From: Lachnospiraceae bacterium
GTDB lineage: Bacteria > Bacillota > Clostridia > Lachnospirales > Lachnospiraceae
Direction of reading: 5' to 3'
Length of the DNA stretch: 64,000 nucleotides
Assembly (NCBI GenBank): GCA_910575035.1
Contig: CAJTDL010000010.1
Location: 62,001-126,000, forward strand
This document shows positions 1 through 9,563 of this stretch, piece by piece (within the stretch, counting starts at the first letter, position 1; each line of letters begins with the position of its first letter). A program made the translations under genes and the position numbers. The notes beneath the pieces were generated by a model, which saw only the letters and a program-made list of their open reading frames with translations, did not search any database and was not told where the DNA came from.

Positions 1-359
1 ATGAAGTCCGGTCATTGGCTTCAAAATCTTCAGAAGCAGCCCAGGAGACTACAGTGTTATTGAATGAGACTATTAATGCAATGGAGCAGAGTATGTCTGC
101 AGCCCAAGAAACGGCGGAAGCTATGCTGGATGTGGCGGTTCATGCTGATGAAATGAGCGTGCTGGTGGACCAGATTGCCGAATATACCAAACAGCAGGCA
201 GTAAATGCGACAGACATTACCCATGGGATTGAGCAGATTGCCAGCGTCGTGCAGGCGAATATGGCCACAGCCCAGGAAAGTGCAGCGGCAAGTGAAGAAT
301 TGTCGGGTCAGGCAGCTACACTGAAGGAGTTAGTGGCTGGGTTCCAATTAAAGGAATAG
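1..359 (+). CDS. Methyl-accepting chemotaxis protein, C-terminal part (cut by window start)
   Basis: This is the 3' end of a chemoreceptor gene whose beginning lies outside the window. The reading frame is open from base 3 and begins EVRSLASKSSEAAQET, which is typical of the methyl-accepting signalling domain just after the hairpin tip. The rest is a long alpha-helical stretch rich in Ala, Glu, Gln and Ser (AAQETAEAML, TAQESAAASEEL, LKELVAGFQL), ending at the usual MCP C-terminus. MCPs form the cytoplasmic coiled coil that controls CheA. The TTG at base 15 is not the true start. A flagellar FliD-like gene nearby agrees with a motile cell. Confidence 0.9.
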   Translation, partial: EVRSLASKSSEAAQETTVLLNETINAMEQSMSAAQETAEAMLDVAVHADEMSVLVDQIAEYTKQQAVNATDITHGIEQIASVVQANMATAQESAAASEELSGQAATLKELVAGFQLKE

Positions 360-378
360 AAATGCAAAGCCGTTAATT

Positions 379-2094
379 TCAAGTAGGCAGGCTATCACGG
401 AGGCAGAGTACGCCCCAACCCAATGCTGGGTTGGGGTATTCTTGAAAAATAGGAAGGTGCCTTGCCCCCCGCAGCAGGTAGGCCTTTAATTTTTCGCCGA
501 AGAGGTAAGGGTCATTGCCTTCTATAATGCCCCATTGCATTAAAAGTGCCGCGCTTCCTGCCACAAAGGGCGTTGCCATAGAGGTTCCGCTCCTTACTGT
601 GTAGCCGCCGCCAGGCGCTGCAGAGCGGATATTTACGCCAGGCGCTGCCAAATCTGGCTTAACCTGATGGGTTTGTCTGGTATAGCCCCGCCCTGAAAAT
701 TCTGCAAGCTGGTTATACCTTGCGTCATATGCCCCCACAGAAATTGCTTTTTCGGCTGTGGAAGGGATTGTCAGGGTGGTTTCCTCCACAGGGGTTAAAA
801 ATCCTGTTCCTTGGTTCAGTACTGCCTGCCCTGGCAGCCAAAGGTCATAATTTCCCTGTACAATCCTCTCTGGCACTAATACCACATTCCATATGCCATC
901 ATCAATATAAGAGCCAGCAGGAAGAAAATCAATATAAATTTCCTGGTATAAATTATAAGGGCTTGGTTCCCCATAGTATATTAGAAGTTCTGTCCGCCCT
1001 ATACGAAGCCTTTGCGGGCCTTGGATCTTCTGTATAGGCCCAACCGAGATGCCAGAAGGGCCAACGATTATAATGTCGTATTGGTCCACATAGGATTTCC
1101 AGATTTGCAGGCTTAGGGCTGTCTGATAGTCCCCAACCCCCAGTTCAATGGCCTGTCTTTGCCCTGCCCTTAAAATCCCTGAGGTATGCCCCCTGGCAGC
1201 CCCCTCATTTCCAGTCCCGATGGAAATGCTGGTTTTCCAATAATTAGAAATATCGTTTATATAGCTTTCTAAAAGGGCAGTCCCGCTGTGGGAGCCATAA
1301 GTATTGCCAAAGCTGATATTTACAGACATGGGCATTTGATATTCCAGGGATTTTTTCACTGCATAGTCCAGCCCCCGCATTAATTGGGTGGTTCTGGGGA
1401 ATCCGTTTTCTTCCTGGGTTCCCAGCTTCACGATCAGCAAAGGGCTTTCATATGCCACGCCCCGGTTGATCCCGTCTGAGGCATTTCCATTTCCAGCTGC
1501 TATTCCTGCTACATGGGTGCCATGGCCAGAGGTATCCCTGCTGGGAACGATACGGAACCGTTCCTGTTCTGAATTTGCCTCCAATGCCTGGTTAATTTCT
1601 TCTGCGCTGAATTCCCTGTCCAGCGTCTCATCATATAATGCCAGTATCCGTGTACTTCCATCCCTGTTCCGGAAATCTGGGTGGCTGTAATCAATGCCAG
1701 AATCCAAAATAGATACTATGACGCCTTTCCCGCTTAAATTGTAGCGCGCATCCTGCAAAGGGGTAATACAGGAAGCCTGCTTGCCTTCCCGTACTGCAAA
1801 ATAGAGGCGCTTTGGCTTTTCTACATACTCTACTTCTGGCGCATTTGCAATTTGCCCCATGGCATTTTCCGGTGCAAGCAAAATAGCGTACTCATTCATC
1901 AGTTCTGTTACCTGAATCTGGGGATTCTCCTCTTGCAGACGCATAATATTCCCAGAATATTTTACAATCAGTTCCCAACGGTTATTCTCTGCTTCATACC
2001 CAACCCCAAGTTGCAAAGACTTTTCCCGCTCCCATTCTGTGGCGTCTAATGCCAAATTTAATAAATTTTCAAATTTTTCACTATTCTCTGCCAT
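379..2094 (-). CDS. S8 family subtilisin-like serine protease, Csp (germination protease) type
   Basis: 571 residues, no signal peptide. The subtilase triad is complete: Asp131 in ILDSGIDYSHPDF, His191 in SGHGTHVAG and Ser505 in GTSMATP, with the oxyanion Asn in GTGNEG. An N-terminal prodomain-like region (about 1-105) and a long insert of about 130 residues between the Asn and Ser motifs match the clostridial CspA/B/C-like subtilases, where the insert forms a jelly-roll domain. In Clostridioides difficile and Clostridium perfringens Csp proteins act in spore germination by processing SleC; many Lachnospiraceae have extra paralogues of unknown role. ATG 2094 follows AAAGGGG. It stands alone, so the exact role is inference. 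Confidence 0.88.
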   Translation of the reverse strand: MAENSEKFENLLNLALDATEWEREKSLQLGVGYEAENNRWELIVKYSGNIMRLQEENPQIQVTELMNEYAILLAPENAMGQIANAPEVEYVEKPKRLYFAVREGKQASCITPLQDARYNLSGKGVIVSILDSGIDYSHPDFRNRDGSTRILALYDETLDREFSAEEINQALEANSEQERFRIVPSRDTSGHGTHVAGIAAGNGNASDGINRGVAYESPLLIVKLGTQEENGFPRTTQLMRGLDYAVKKSLEYQMPMSVNISFGNTYGSHSGTALLESYINDISNYWKTSISIGTGNEGAARGHTSGILRAGQRQAIELGVGDYQTALSLQIWKSYVDQYDIIIVGPSGISVGPIQKIQGPQRLRIGRTELLIYYGEPSPYNLYQEIYIDFLPAGSYIDDGIWNVVLVPERIVQGNYDLWLPGQAVLNQGTGFLTPVEETTLTIPSTAEKAISVGAYDARYNQLAEFSGRGYTRQTHQVKPDLAAPGVNIRSAAPGGGYTVRSGTSMATPFVAGSAALLMQWGIIEGNDPYLFGEKLKAYLLRGARHLPIFQEYPNPALGWGVLCLRDSLPT

Positions 2095-2385
2095 ATGACT
2101 GCCCCTTTACATGCAGGCGATCCTTTGGACCGCCATAATTTTTTTAGTTATCCCACCGAATGCTCAGTGCAATAACTGTAAATGTTTTAGATGTTTTTTA
2201 TAATATAATCCCTTCTGCAGTAAAATATGAATGTAATCCAGGCTTATGTAATTAATTAAGTTTTTTTAATAAAATCTGTACAGAAAGTAAATTTTAGCGT
2301 ATAATATAAACAGTATCTGTGCCAATTTGTATCATTGGCATATAAACTCTTAGAGAAAATGATGTTTTGGAAGGATAAGATAAAT

Positions 2386-3789
2386 ATGAAACAAGATAAA
2401 AAAAAGCCGATCAAAGGCATTCGGATAAAAAATGCAAACTTTGCCATGATCTTTATATCTTGTATCCTGTATGTTATGTTGATTACAGCGACAATCCATG
2501 CTTCTAATAGATATAAGGATGTAGAGAAAGCCATGGATACATATGTTGCCTGTGAGGAATGTGACGCGTTATTGACGTCAGGATCTGCTTACCTGACAGA
2601 GCAAGCCCGCCTGTATGCTGTAACCGCAGAAGAACAGTATATCGAAAATTATTTTACAGAGGTTCATGTTACCCAGAGAAGGGAGAATGCCGTAGAGAAG
2701 CTGGAAGCCTGTTATGATAATGAAGAAGTTTATGGTTTCCTGCAGGAAGCCCTGAAGAGTTCCAATGCTCTGATGGAAGATGAAATTTATGCCATGAAGC
2801 TGGTTGCTACTGCAAAAGGAAAGGATATGGCAAGCCTTCCAGAAGAAGTGCAGCAGGCGCAGATTATAGAAGAAGACCTGGTATTGAGCCAGGAGGGCAT
2901 GATTGAAAAGGCACAGGAGATGGTTTTTGGCAGTGAATACCAAAGTGCGAAGGAAGAAATTTCAGGCCATGTGGAGTATTTCATGGATAGCATCCAGAAT
3001 GCCACTAACCAAAGGATGGTTAAAAGCGCCGATAATCTGGCAAAGACAATGTCGCAACAGAGGATTTTGATTAGCATTTTGTTTATAGAGAGCATTATTA
3101 CCTTTGTTATGATTATTATGTTGATTGTGAAGCCTTTGCAGGTTTATGTAAATTGTATCCGTGAAGAAAAGATGATGGAGATCACAGGCTCTTATGAGTT
3201 TAAATACCTGGCGTTGACCTATAATGACATTTATGAGGTGAATACCACTAATGAAGCTATGCTGCGTTATCAGGCAGAGCATGACCCCTTGACAGGCCTG
3301 ATCAATCGGGGAGCCTTTGAACAGCTGAAGCAAATTTTCCGTACAAAATCCGGCCCTTTGGGGCTTCTGATCATAGACGTGGATAAATTTAAGCTGGTAA
3401 ACGACGGATATGGCCATGAGATGGGGGATCAGGTGCTGAAAAGGGTGGCGAAGCTGTTGGGGGAGAGTTTCCGTACCACAGATTACCCTGCCCGAATAGG
3501 CGGCGATGAGTTTGCTGTTATTATGGCAAATGTATCAGAAGACCAGAGGGTTATTATTGAAGAGAAGATTACAAATATCAATGCGGCTCTGCTGCATCCG
3601 CCTGAGGGAATGCCGGCGGTATCCCTGAGCGTAGGCGGGGCTTTTTCAGAAGAAGGATTTACAGATGATCTGTACCATAAGGCAGATTTTGCCCTGTATG
3701 ATGTGAAAGAACATGGAAGGTGCGGGTGCAGGTTCTATGATAAGAACCATGAATACCAGGAGCACTGTAAAGATAAAAAAGATTCTTAG
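2386..3789 (+). CDS. Membrane-anchored diguanylate cyclase (GGDEF protein)
   Basis: 467 residues from ATG 2386, chosen because GGAAGGAT lies about 10 bases upstream; an earlier TTG (2335) has no ribosome site. Layout: cytoplasmic basic tail, membrane helix (about 22-40), a helical extracytoplasmic sensor region of about 190 residues, second membrane helix (about 230-250), then a GGDEF domain starting at HDPLTGLINR. The catalytic GGDEF in RIGGDEFAVIM is intact. An RxxD inhibitory site (RTTD) sits five residues before it, so product inhibition is expected. It should make cyclic di-GMP from two GTP. The sensed ligand is unknown. Single-gene unit, divergent from the Csp-like protease. Confidence 0.92.
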   Translation: MKQDKKKPIKGIRIKNANFAMIFISCILYVMLITATIHASNRYKDVEKAMDTYVACEECDALLTSGSAYLTEQARLYAVTAEEQYIENYFTEVHVTQRRENAVEKLEACYDNEEVYGFLQEALKSSNALMEDEIYAMKLVATAKGKDMASLPEEVQQAQIIEEDLVLSQEGMIEKAQEMVFGSEYQSAKEEISGHVEYFMDSIQNATNQRMVKSADNLAKTMSQQRILISILFIESIITFVMIIMLIVKPLQVYVNCIREEKMMEITGSYEFKYLALTYNDIYEVNTTNEAMLRYQAEHDPLTGLINRGAFEQLKQIFRTKSGPLGLLIIDVDKFKLVNDGYGHEMGDQVLKRVAKLLGESFRTTDYPARIGGDEFAVIMANVSEDQRVIIEEKITNINAALLHPPEGMPAVSLSVGGAFSEEGFTDDLYHKADFALYDVKEHGRCGCRFYDKNHEYQEHCKDKKDS

Positions 3790-3808
3790 AAGGAGTGAAT
3801 ACAAGCGC

Positions 3809-3907
3809 TAGAGCGTGTTAGAAAATTGCTTCCTGCCAGATGTATTACCAAATCTTCAGCAAAGTGGGGGATTCAGATGGCAGGAATGAATTTTCTAACA
3901 CGCTCTA
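3809..3907. repeat. 99-bp palindromic element, MITE-like
   Basis: Two 30-base arms (3809-3838 and 3878-3907) are inverted copies differing at two positions and flank a 39-base spacer. Each arm begins TAGAGCGTGTTAGAAAATT, so the core GAGCGTGTTAG is bounded by TA on both sides, as expected of a TA target-site duplication. It lies just downstream of the GGDEF gene and has no coding capacity. It could also act as a weak terminator between convergent genes. Confidence 0.6.
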
Positions 3908-3984
3908 AATATAGAAAGCTGCTGGAAACAGATGGCACGGAGCCATGGTTCCAGCAGCTTTTAGGATATTATAATGCATTATTT

Positions 3985-4737
3985 TTAAAAATAGCTGTTA
4001 TAGTAGCTTCCATAGGAATAATTGTAATTGTATGTCCCAGTGCTGCCGTAAGTATTGGACTTATTGGATTCATTTTGGGCATAATAATCAATCATGTTAG
4101 CCTTGGCGGATACAGAATATCCATAGGAGCCTGCGCCATTGAACAGATTCTTTACTTTATCCATATCTGCTTTTAAAAATGCATCCTTGTCAATGCTTAG
4201 GCTGTCATCGTCATTAATGGTAATGCCGATCTTGCTCAGGTTTTTCTCTTGGCGGTCTGTCAGGCTGATTAATTGGGTCATATTACGGTTGATGGACTTC
4301 GTCTTGGCGTTCTCTGTATGTGTGACAAGACTGTTGTAATTTTTAACAAAATCATTTACCTTGTTGTAAATAGCTTCTGTGTCATAGTCTTTCTTGACAG
4401 AGCCGTCTTCCTGCTTCACGTCTACCTTTTGGAATACGCTTTTGGAGCCCTTTGCCAGCAAAGCGTCCGCGCTTTCCTTCAAATCTTCGGCGCTGTTCTC
4501 AATCCTGCTGAGCTTTTTCGTAGAATCCTTCGCAATAGATGTGGATGTAGAAGATTCTACGGCTTTTGATACGCTGGAATTGCTGTTTGTGCCATAATAA
4601 GCTTTCAGTAGTTTATAATATGAGCCGCTTTTAATAGACGCATAATCAGAAAGAATGTTCCCCATGCCTGTGGAATTGGAGCCTAAGCTTGAAAACAATG
4701 TGCCGATGGAATTATTATTAAATCCAAAATATGACAT
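3985..4737 (-). CDS. Flagellar hook-associated protein FliD-like
   Basis: 250 residues. ATG 4737 is preferred to the upstream ATG 4767 because AAGGAGTGAGTGAT lies directly before it. The middle segment (SLTDRQEKNLSKIGITINDDDSLSIDKDAFLKAD) resembles the C-terminal region of the filament cap FliD, where such helices end in a coiled coil; NYNSLVTHTENAK is also FliD-like. The protein is half the usual FliD length, begins with a Ser/Gly/Asn-rich stretch and ends in a Tyr/Asn/Ser-rich tail (TYNYNYSYGSYYNSYF) that is unusual. No other flagellar gene is adjacent. It may be a lineage-specific FliD-like surface protein rather than the cap. Confidence 0.65.
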   Translation of the reverse strand: MSYFGFNNNSIGTLFSSLGSNSTGMGNILSDYASIKSGSYYKLLKAYYGTNSNSSVSKAVESSTSTSIAKDSTKKLSRIENSAEDLKESADALLAKGSKSVFQKVDVKQEDGSVKKDYDTEAIYNKVNDFVKNYNSLVTHTENAKTKSINRNMTQLISLTDRQEKNLSKIGITINDDDSLSIDKDAFLKADMDKVKNLFNGAGSYGYSVSAKANMIDYYAQNESNKSNTYGSTGTYNYNYSYGSYYNSYF

Positions 4738-4858
4738 ATCACTCACTCCTTTGAAATGTAATGGCAATCGTTATGATTATCTGCATTGTTATACTGTCTA
4801 TATCGGAATGGAAATCGCTTCTATTAACAGGTAAAATGGAAAATTTAGTAATTAATCG

Positions 4859-5791
4859 TTACGGTCCATCAAACAGGGGCGTAGAAAAATACCGTTCCGC
4901 AGTGTCAGGCAGGATTGTGACAACGGTTTTCCCTGATCCCAGTTTTTTGGCCAGCTTCAATGCGGCTGCCACATTGGTTCCGCTGGAAATGCCGCAGAGG
5001 ATGCCTTCTTCTGCAGCCAGCCTTTTGGAAGTGGAAAGGGCTTCGCCATCTGTAATAATGCAGACATTGTCATAAATGCCCTGATTCAGGATTGCTGGAA
5101 TCAGTCCATCCCCGATTCCCATCTGTAAATGGGTGCCAATGGAGCCGCCAGAGAGGATGGCTGCATGTTCTGGCTCTACAGCCCAGATTTCTATATCTGG
5201 GTTTTGGGCCTTTATTGTCTCCCCTACGCCGGTAATCGTGCCTCCTGTGCCAATGCCAGAGCAGAAACCGTGGATTGGCCCATTCACTTGGCTCAAAATC
5301 TCCAATCCTGTCTGAGAACGGTGGACCGCCGGATTGGCAGGGTTTTCAAATTGCTGCGGCACAAAGACACGGGGATCTTCCCTAGCCATCTGAAGGGCAG
5401 TCTGCAGGCATTCTTCAATACAGGCGCCAATATTCCCGGCATCATGGATTAAAATAACCTCTGCCCCATATTGGTTTACCAGCTTGCGCCGTTCTTCGCT
5501 GACAGAGTCAGGCATAATGATCTTTGTCTGATATCCGCGGACCGCGCCTACCAAAGCAAGGCCAATGCCCTGGTTGCCGCTGGTGGGCTCCACGATAATT
5601 GTGTCCTGATGGATCAGCCCCTGTTCTTCTGCCGCCTGGATCATATTATAAGCTGTCCGGGTCTTGATGGAGCCTCCTACATTTAAGCCTTCGAATTTTA
5701 CCAGTACCTGGGCGCTGCCTGAATCTGCCATGCGGTTTAAGCGTATCAGGGGCGTATTTCCCATGGCGGCTAATATATTTTCATAAATCAT
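4859..5791 (-). CDS. cysK: Cysteine synthase A (O-acetylserine sulfhydrylase)
   Basis: 310 residues, the normal length. Start ATG 5791 follows AAAGGACAGG; the frame extends 21 codons upstream without a ribosome site. It is a fold-type II PLP enzyme: GNTPLIRLNRM at the N-terminus, the PLP lysine in GGSIKTRTAYNMI, the substrate loop EPTSGNQGIGLA and the phosphate-binding glycine loop GIGTGGTITGVG. It converts O-acetylserine and sulfide to cysteine. The gene lies downstream of a tRNA terminator and has no cysE neighbour. Confidence 0.95.
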   Translation of the reverse strand: MIYENILAAMGNTPLIRLNRMADSGSAQVLVKFEGLNVGGSIKTRTAYNMIQAAEEQGLIHQDTIIVEPTSGNQGIGLALVGAVRGYQTKIIMPDSVSEERRKLVNQYGAEVILIHDAGNIGACIEECLQTALQMAREDPRVFVPQQFENPANPAVHRSQTGLEILSQVNGPIHGFCSGIGTGGTITGVGETIKAQNPDIEIWAVEPEHAAILSGGSIGTHLQMGIGDGLIPAILNQGIYDNVCIITDGEALSTSKRLAAEEGILCGISSGTNVAAALKLAKKLGSGKTVVTILPDTAERYFSTPLFDGP

Positions 5792-5834
5792 GGTTTCCTG
5801 TCCTTTCCAAAGTGGGATAAATTGAAAGTGTGTC

Positions 5835-5882
5835 CGAAAAAAGCATTGCTGCAAGGCCTTTGGAATCCTTACAGCAATGCTT
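5835..5882 (-). terminator. Terminator after tRNA-fMet
   Basis: On the minus strand an 11-bp perfect stem (AAGCATTGCTG / CAGCAATGCTT) with a 20-base loop is followed by a run of T. It begins five bases beyond the tRNA 3' end and precedes the cysK ribosome site. Confidence 0.85.
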
Positions 5883-5886
5883 CTGA

Positions 5887-5960
5887 TTGCGGGAGCAGGA
5901 TTTGAACCTGCGGCCTCCGGGTTATGAGCCCGACGAGCTTCCAGACTGCTCTACCCCGCG
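5887..5960 (-). tRNA. tRNA-fMet (CAT), initiator type
   Basis: A full cloverleaf of 74 bases on the minus strand. The 5' end CGCGGGG pairs with TCCCGC except for the first position (C1-A72 mismatch). The anticodon stem carries three consecutive G:C pairs (GGGCTCATAACCC). Both marks identify the initiator rather than the elongator methionine tRNA. T-arm GGTTCAAATCC is standard. CCA is not encoded. Confidence 0.95.
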
Positions 5961-6051
5961 ACGTCCTTGCCTGGATAAACATAGATGCATATCATCTGAA
6001 ATTTTTCCAGACATTTCTAATATTATATGCCAAAATTGCTGGGATGTCAAA

Positions 6052-6309
6052 TTATTTTTGAGCGTCTTCGTAGGCTGCCCGGCAGGCTTTGGCTAACTGG
6101 TCTCCGCAGGAGGTTGGCCTGCCATTACAGGAAATGCCGCCAATTTTTTCTTCTACCTGCTCTATTGTCAGCCCTTCTACCAGCTTTGGGATGGCCTGGA
6201 GGTTACCGTTGCACCCACCGGTGAATTTGACATATTTTACGATATTTCCCTCCAATTCTACTTCGATCAGCTTGGAACAAGTGCCTTTTGTGTGGTATAA
6301 ATAACTCAT
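6052..6309 (-). CDS. TSCPD domain protein (TIGR03905 type)
   Basis: 85 residues from ATG 6309, which follows AAGGAAGGATT. The frame continues 26 codons upstream but without a ribosome site. The sequence contains three cysteine motifs: GTCSKLIEVE, FTGGCNGNLQAI and SCNGRPTSCGDQLAKA. This is the small stand-alone family related to the TSCPD segment found at the C-terminus of class II ribonucleotide reductases, where the cysteines are thought to bind a nucleotide or metal. It is common in Lachnospiraceae; the function of the stand-alone form is unknown. Confidence 0.88.
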   Translation of the reverse strand: MSYLYHTKGTCSKLIEVELEGNIVKYVKFTGGCNGNLQAIPKLVEGLTIEQVEEKIGGISCNGRPTSCGDQLAKACRAAYEDAQK

Positions 6310-6430
6310 AATAAATCCTTCCTTTCTTGTAAGAAATAAAATAATGCCTGCAAGATAATGTGAAAATCTAAGAAAACTGTACGCCATTTGCTAAATATTA
6401 TGCAGAAATTTCGGAAAATAAAATGTATCT

Positions 6431-6552
6431 GTTAAAATTTATAAAAGAAGCAAGGAAAAAAAGCGCCAGTTGTTAAAATTTATAAAGGAACCAAGGAAAA
6501 AAAGCGCCAGTTGCTAAAACTTATAAAGGAGCCAAGGAAAAAAGCGCCAGTT
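6431..6552. repeat. Three tandem copies of a 41-bp repeat
   Basis: Units at 6431-6471, 6472-6512 and 6513-6552 (41, 41 and 40 bases) each run from GTTAAAATTTATAAA to AAAAGCGCCAGTT. Degenerate related copies flank them (about 6388-6430 and 6553-6595, both containing TAAATATTATGC or AAATATTATGC). The array sits between the divergent TSCPD gene and secA. No open frame and no obvious hairpin is seen in a unit. Confidence 0.8.
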
Positions 6553-6725
6553 GTTAAAATATTATGCGGAATCCTGGAAAATTATAAGGAATGGGTTTTT
6601 AGGATGCCGCTGCTGTAAGTATAGCATGGGTATTGGAAAAAGGCAATGGGTAAGAGTATATGGCTTTTTTGTCAGTTCATGGCTATTTTCATAAAAAATT
6701 CATAATTCGTTCACCATATTAAGTA

Positions 6726-6754
6726 TTGTCTAGGAAAACATAAAGTGATACAAT
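6726..6754 (+). promoter_or_regulatory. Sigma-A type promoter of secA
   Basis: TTGTCT at 6726-6731 and TACAAT at 6749-6754 are separated by 17 bases. This would give a secA leader of roughly 100 bases. Confidence 0.6.
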
Positions 6755-6861
6755 GTAAGAAGTTGTCTGCAAGGGAAAACATTGAGATTTGCAGCAAAAC
6801 CGCCGGAAAGGCAGAAAAAATCCATGGTAATTGCCTGTGGAATGAAAATAGGAGCATAGAA

Positions 6862-9426
6862 ATGAGTATTGTAGATAAGATATTCGGAACACATAGTGAA
6901 CGGGAGTTAAAAAGGATCAAACCGATCGTAGACAAAATTGAGTCTTACCGCCCATCTATGATGGAATTGTCCGATGAGGAATTAAAAGGGAAGACCAAGG
7001 AGTTTAAGAAGCGGCTGGAGGAGGGGGCAACCCTGGACCAGATCCTCCCGGAAGCATATGCAACAGTACGGGAAGGAGCAAGAAGGGCGCTTGGCATGGA
7101 GCATTACCGGGTGCAGCTGATTGGCGGTATCATCCTGCATCAGGGGCGTATTGCAGAAATGAAAACAGGTGAAGGTAAGACGCTGGTATCTACATTGCCC
7201 GCTTATTTGAATGCACTGGAAGGAAAGGGCGTCCATATCGTTACTGTCAATGATTACCTGGCAAACCGTGATGCAGAGTGGATGGGAAAAGTCCATGAAT
7301 TTTTGGGTTTGACAGTAGGCGTGGTACTGAATTCGATGGATAACGATGAGCGCCGGAAGGCTTATGCATGCGATATTACCTATGTCACCAACAATGAGCT
7401 TGGATTTGACTATCTGCGTGACAACATGGTGATTTATAAGGAACAGCTTGTGCAGCGTGACCTTCAATATGCCATTATTGACGAGGTGGACTCCGTGCTC
7501 ATTGACGAAGCCAGGACGCCTTTGATTATTTCCGGCCAAAGCGGCAAATCAACCAGCCTGTATGAGGCCTGTGACATTTTGGCAAGGCAGATGGTACGGG
7601 GCGAGGATATGCCGGAATTTTCCAAAATGGACGCCATTATGGGTGTGATACAGGAAGAAACCGGAGATTTTATCGTCAATGAAAAGGACAAGGTGGTAAA
7701 CCTGACTGCTGATGGCGTGAAGAAGGTAGAGAAATTCTTCCATATCGAAAACCTGGCAGATGCAGATAATCTGGAGATCCAACATAATATTATCCTTGCC
7801 CTCCGTGCACACAACCTGATGTTCCGTGACCAGGATTATGTAGTACAGGATGAGAAGGTAATGATTGTCGATGAATTTACGGGCCGTATCATGCCTGGCC
7901 GCCGTTATTCTGACGGCCTCCATCAGGCTATCGAAGCGAAAGAGCATGTGAAGGTAAAGCGTGAAAGCAAGACACTTGCTACTATCACTTTCCAGAATTT
8001 TTTTAATAAATATTCGAAAAAAGCCGGCATGACCGGTACTGCCCTGACAGAAGAAAAGGAGTTCCGTGACATTTACGGAATGGACGTTATTGAAATCCCA
8101 ACTAATAAGCCAGTACTCCGTAAGGATCATCAGGATGCAGTTTATAAGACAAAGAAAGAAAAATTCCGTGCAGTGGTAGAAGAAATCAAAAAAGCCAACG
8201 AAAAAGGCCAGCCTGTGCTGGTAGGCACGATTACCATTGAAACATCAGAATTGCTTAGCGGCATGCTGAAGCGCCAGGGTATTCAGCACAAAGTATTAAA
8301 TGCCAAGTTCCATGAGCTGGAAGCAGAAATTGTGGCAGAGGCAGGGCAGCATGGCGCTGTAACCATTGCCACCAATATGGCGGGCCGTGGTACGGATATC
8401 AAGCTGGATGATGATGCAAAGGAAGCTGGCGGGTTAATGATTATCGGTACAGAACGCCATGAGGCAAGGCGTATTGATAATCAGCTGCGCGGGCGTTCCG
8501 GACGTCAGGGAGACCCAGGTGAGTCACAGTTCTTTATTTCCCTGGAAGACGACCTGATGCGCTTATTTGGATCAGAGAAGCTAATGGGGATGTTCAATAC
8601 CCTGGGTGTGCCGGAAAATGAGCAGATCCAGCATAAGATGCTGACAAATGCCATTGAAAAGGCACAGATGAAGATAGAGAGCAACAACTTTGGAATCCGT
8701 AAGAATTTGCTGGAATATGATCAGGTAATGAATGAGCAGAGGGAAATCATCTATGCAGAACGCCGCCGTGTGCTGGATGGGGAAAGCATGCGGGATGTGA
8801 TCTACAAGATGATTACCGATCGGGTGGAAAATACCGTGGATTCTTGTATTTCTGCAGACCAGGACAGCGAAGAATGGGATCTGAATGAGCTGAATCAATT
8901 ATTGCTGCCAATTATTCCAGTAGATCAGGTGATGCCAGAGGATGTCAAGAATGTCCAGGCAAATGAATTGAAGCACAGGCTGAAGGAACAGGCTGTGAAG
9001 AAATATGAAATGAAGGAAGCAGAGTTCCCAGAGCCAGAGGCAGTCCGTGAACTGGAACGTGTGGTATTGCTTAAGACTATTGACAGGAAGTGGATGGACC
9101 ACATTGACGATATGGACCAGCTTCGCCAGGGGATTGGGCTGCAGGCTTATGGGCAGCGGGATCCGTTGGTAGAATATAAGATGAGCGGTTATGATATGTT
9201 TGACAATATGATCGCCAATATCCAGGAGGATACGGTGCGCCTGCTGTTCCATGTGAGGATTGAGCAGAAGGTAGAAAGGGAGCAGGTAGCGAAGGTTACA
9301 GGAACCAATCGGGATGAATCCTTGCAGAAGGGGCCCAAGAAGCGGGAATCTGCCAAGGTTTATCCAAATGACCCTTGTCCCTGCGGAAGCGGGAAGAAAT
9401 ATAAGCAGTGCTGCGGCAGGAAGTAA
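6862..9426 (+). CDS. secA: Preprotein translocase ATPase SecA
   Basis: 854 residues. ATG 6862 follows AGGAGC; the frame is open 39 codons upstream but that part does not look like SecA. Features in order: Walker A MKTGEGKT (about 100-107), DEAD-type Walker B followed by [19 protein letters not shown], the preprotein cross-linking domain, second nucleotide fold with [11 protein letters not shown] and [11 protein letters not shown], helical scaffold and wing, and a C-terminal zinc site [16 protein letters not shown] that binds SecB or ribosomes. SecA drives proteins through SecYEG. The usual prfB neighbour is absent; the gene ends in a terminator shared with convergent proS. Confidence 0.98.
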   Translation: MSIVDKIFGTHSERELKRIKPIVDKIESYRPSMMELSDEELKGKTKEFKKRLEEGATLDQILPEAYATVREGARRALGMEHYRVQLIGGIILHQGRIAEMKTGEGKTLVSTLPAYLNALEGKGVHIVTVNDYLANRDAEWMGKVHEFLGLTVGVVLNSMDNDERRKAYACDITYVTNNELGFDYLRDNMVIYKEQLVQRDLQYAIIDEVDSVLIDEARTPLIISGQSGKSTSLYEACDILARQMVRGEDMPEFSKMDAIMGVIQEETGDFIVNEKDKVVNLTADGVKKVEKFFHIENLADADNLEIQHNIILALRAHNLMFRDQDYVVQDEKVMIVDEFTGRIMPGRRYSDGLHQAIEAKEHVKVKRESKTLATITFQNFFNKYSKKAGMTGTALTEEKEFRDIYGMDVIEIPTNKPVLRKDHQDAVYKTKKEKFRAVVEEIKKANEKGQPVLVGTITIETSELLSGMLKRQGIQHKVLNAKFHELEAEIVAEAGQHGAVTIATNMAGRGTDIKLDDDAKEAGGLMIIGTERHEARRIDNQLRGRSGRQGDPGESQFFISLEDDLMRLFGSEKLMGMFNTLGVPENEQIQHKMLTNAIEKAQMKIESNNFGIRKNLLEYDQVMNEQREIIYAERRRVLDGESMRDVIYKMITDRVENTVDSCISADQDSEEWDLNELNQLLLPIIPVDQVMPEDVKNVQANELKHRLKEQAVKKYEMKEAEFPEPEAVRELERVVLLKTIDRKWMDHIDDMDQLRQGIGLQAYGQRDPLVEYKMSGYDMFDNMIANIQEDTVRLLFHVRIEQKVEREQVAKVTGTNRDESLQKGPKKRESAKVYPNDPCPCGSGKKYKQCCGRK

Positions 9427-9512
9427 GGGAAAAAATAGCCGCCTTGGCCATGTGGGGTTCTTACCCAAGATTGGGTTCGACCCCCTACAGGCTGAGGCGG
9501 TTATTTTTTCCC
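9427..9512. terminator. Bidirectional terminator between secA and proS
   Basis: Outer arms 9427-9444 and 9495-9512 pair over 18 positions with one mismatch and carry A-runs and T-runs at both ends, so they can stop transcription from either side. The long inner loop contains a further stem (TGGGGT / ACCCCC with inner CCCAA / TTGGG), giving a branched hairpin. Confidence 0.85.
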
Positions 9513-9563
9513 TGTTTTTCATGTAAGTCTGATTGGGAATTGCCGGCCTGTGAAGGCAGGCTT

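Noticed and set aside
412-437. Hairpin CCCCAACCCA / TGGGTTGGGG that looks like a terminator
   Set aside because: It lies inside the last codons of the Csp-like protease gene (NPALGWGV) and lacks a T-run on the coding strand.
6431-6552. Possible short CRISPR-like array
   Set aside because: The 41-bp units are directly adjacent without variable spacers, and no cas gene lies near.
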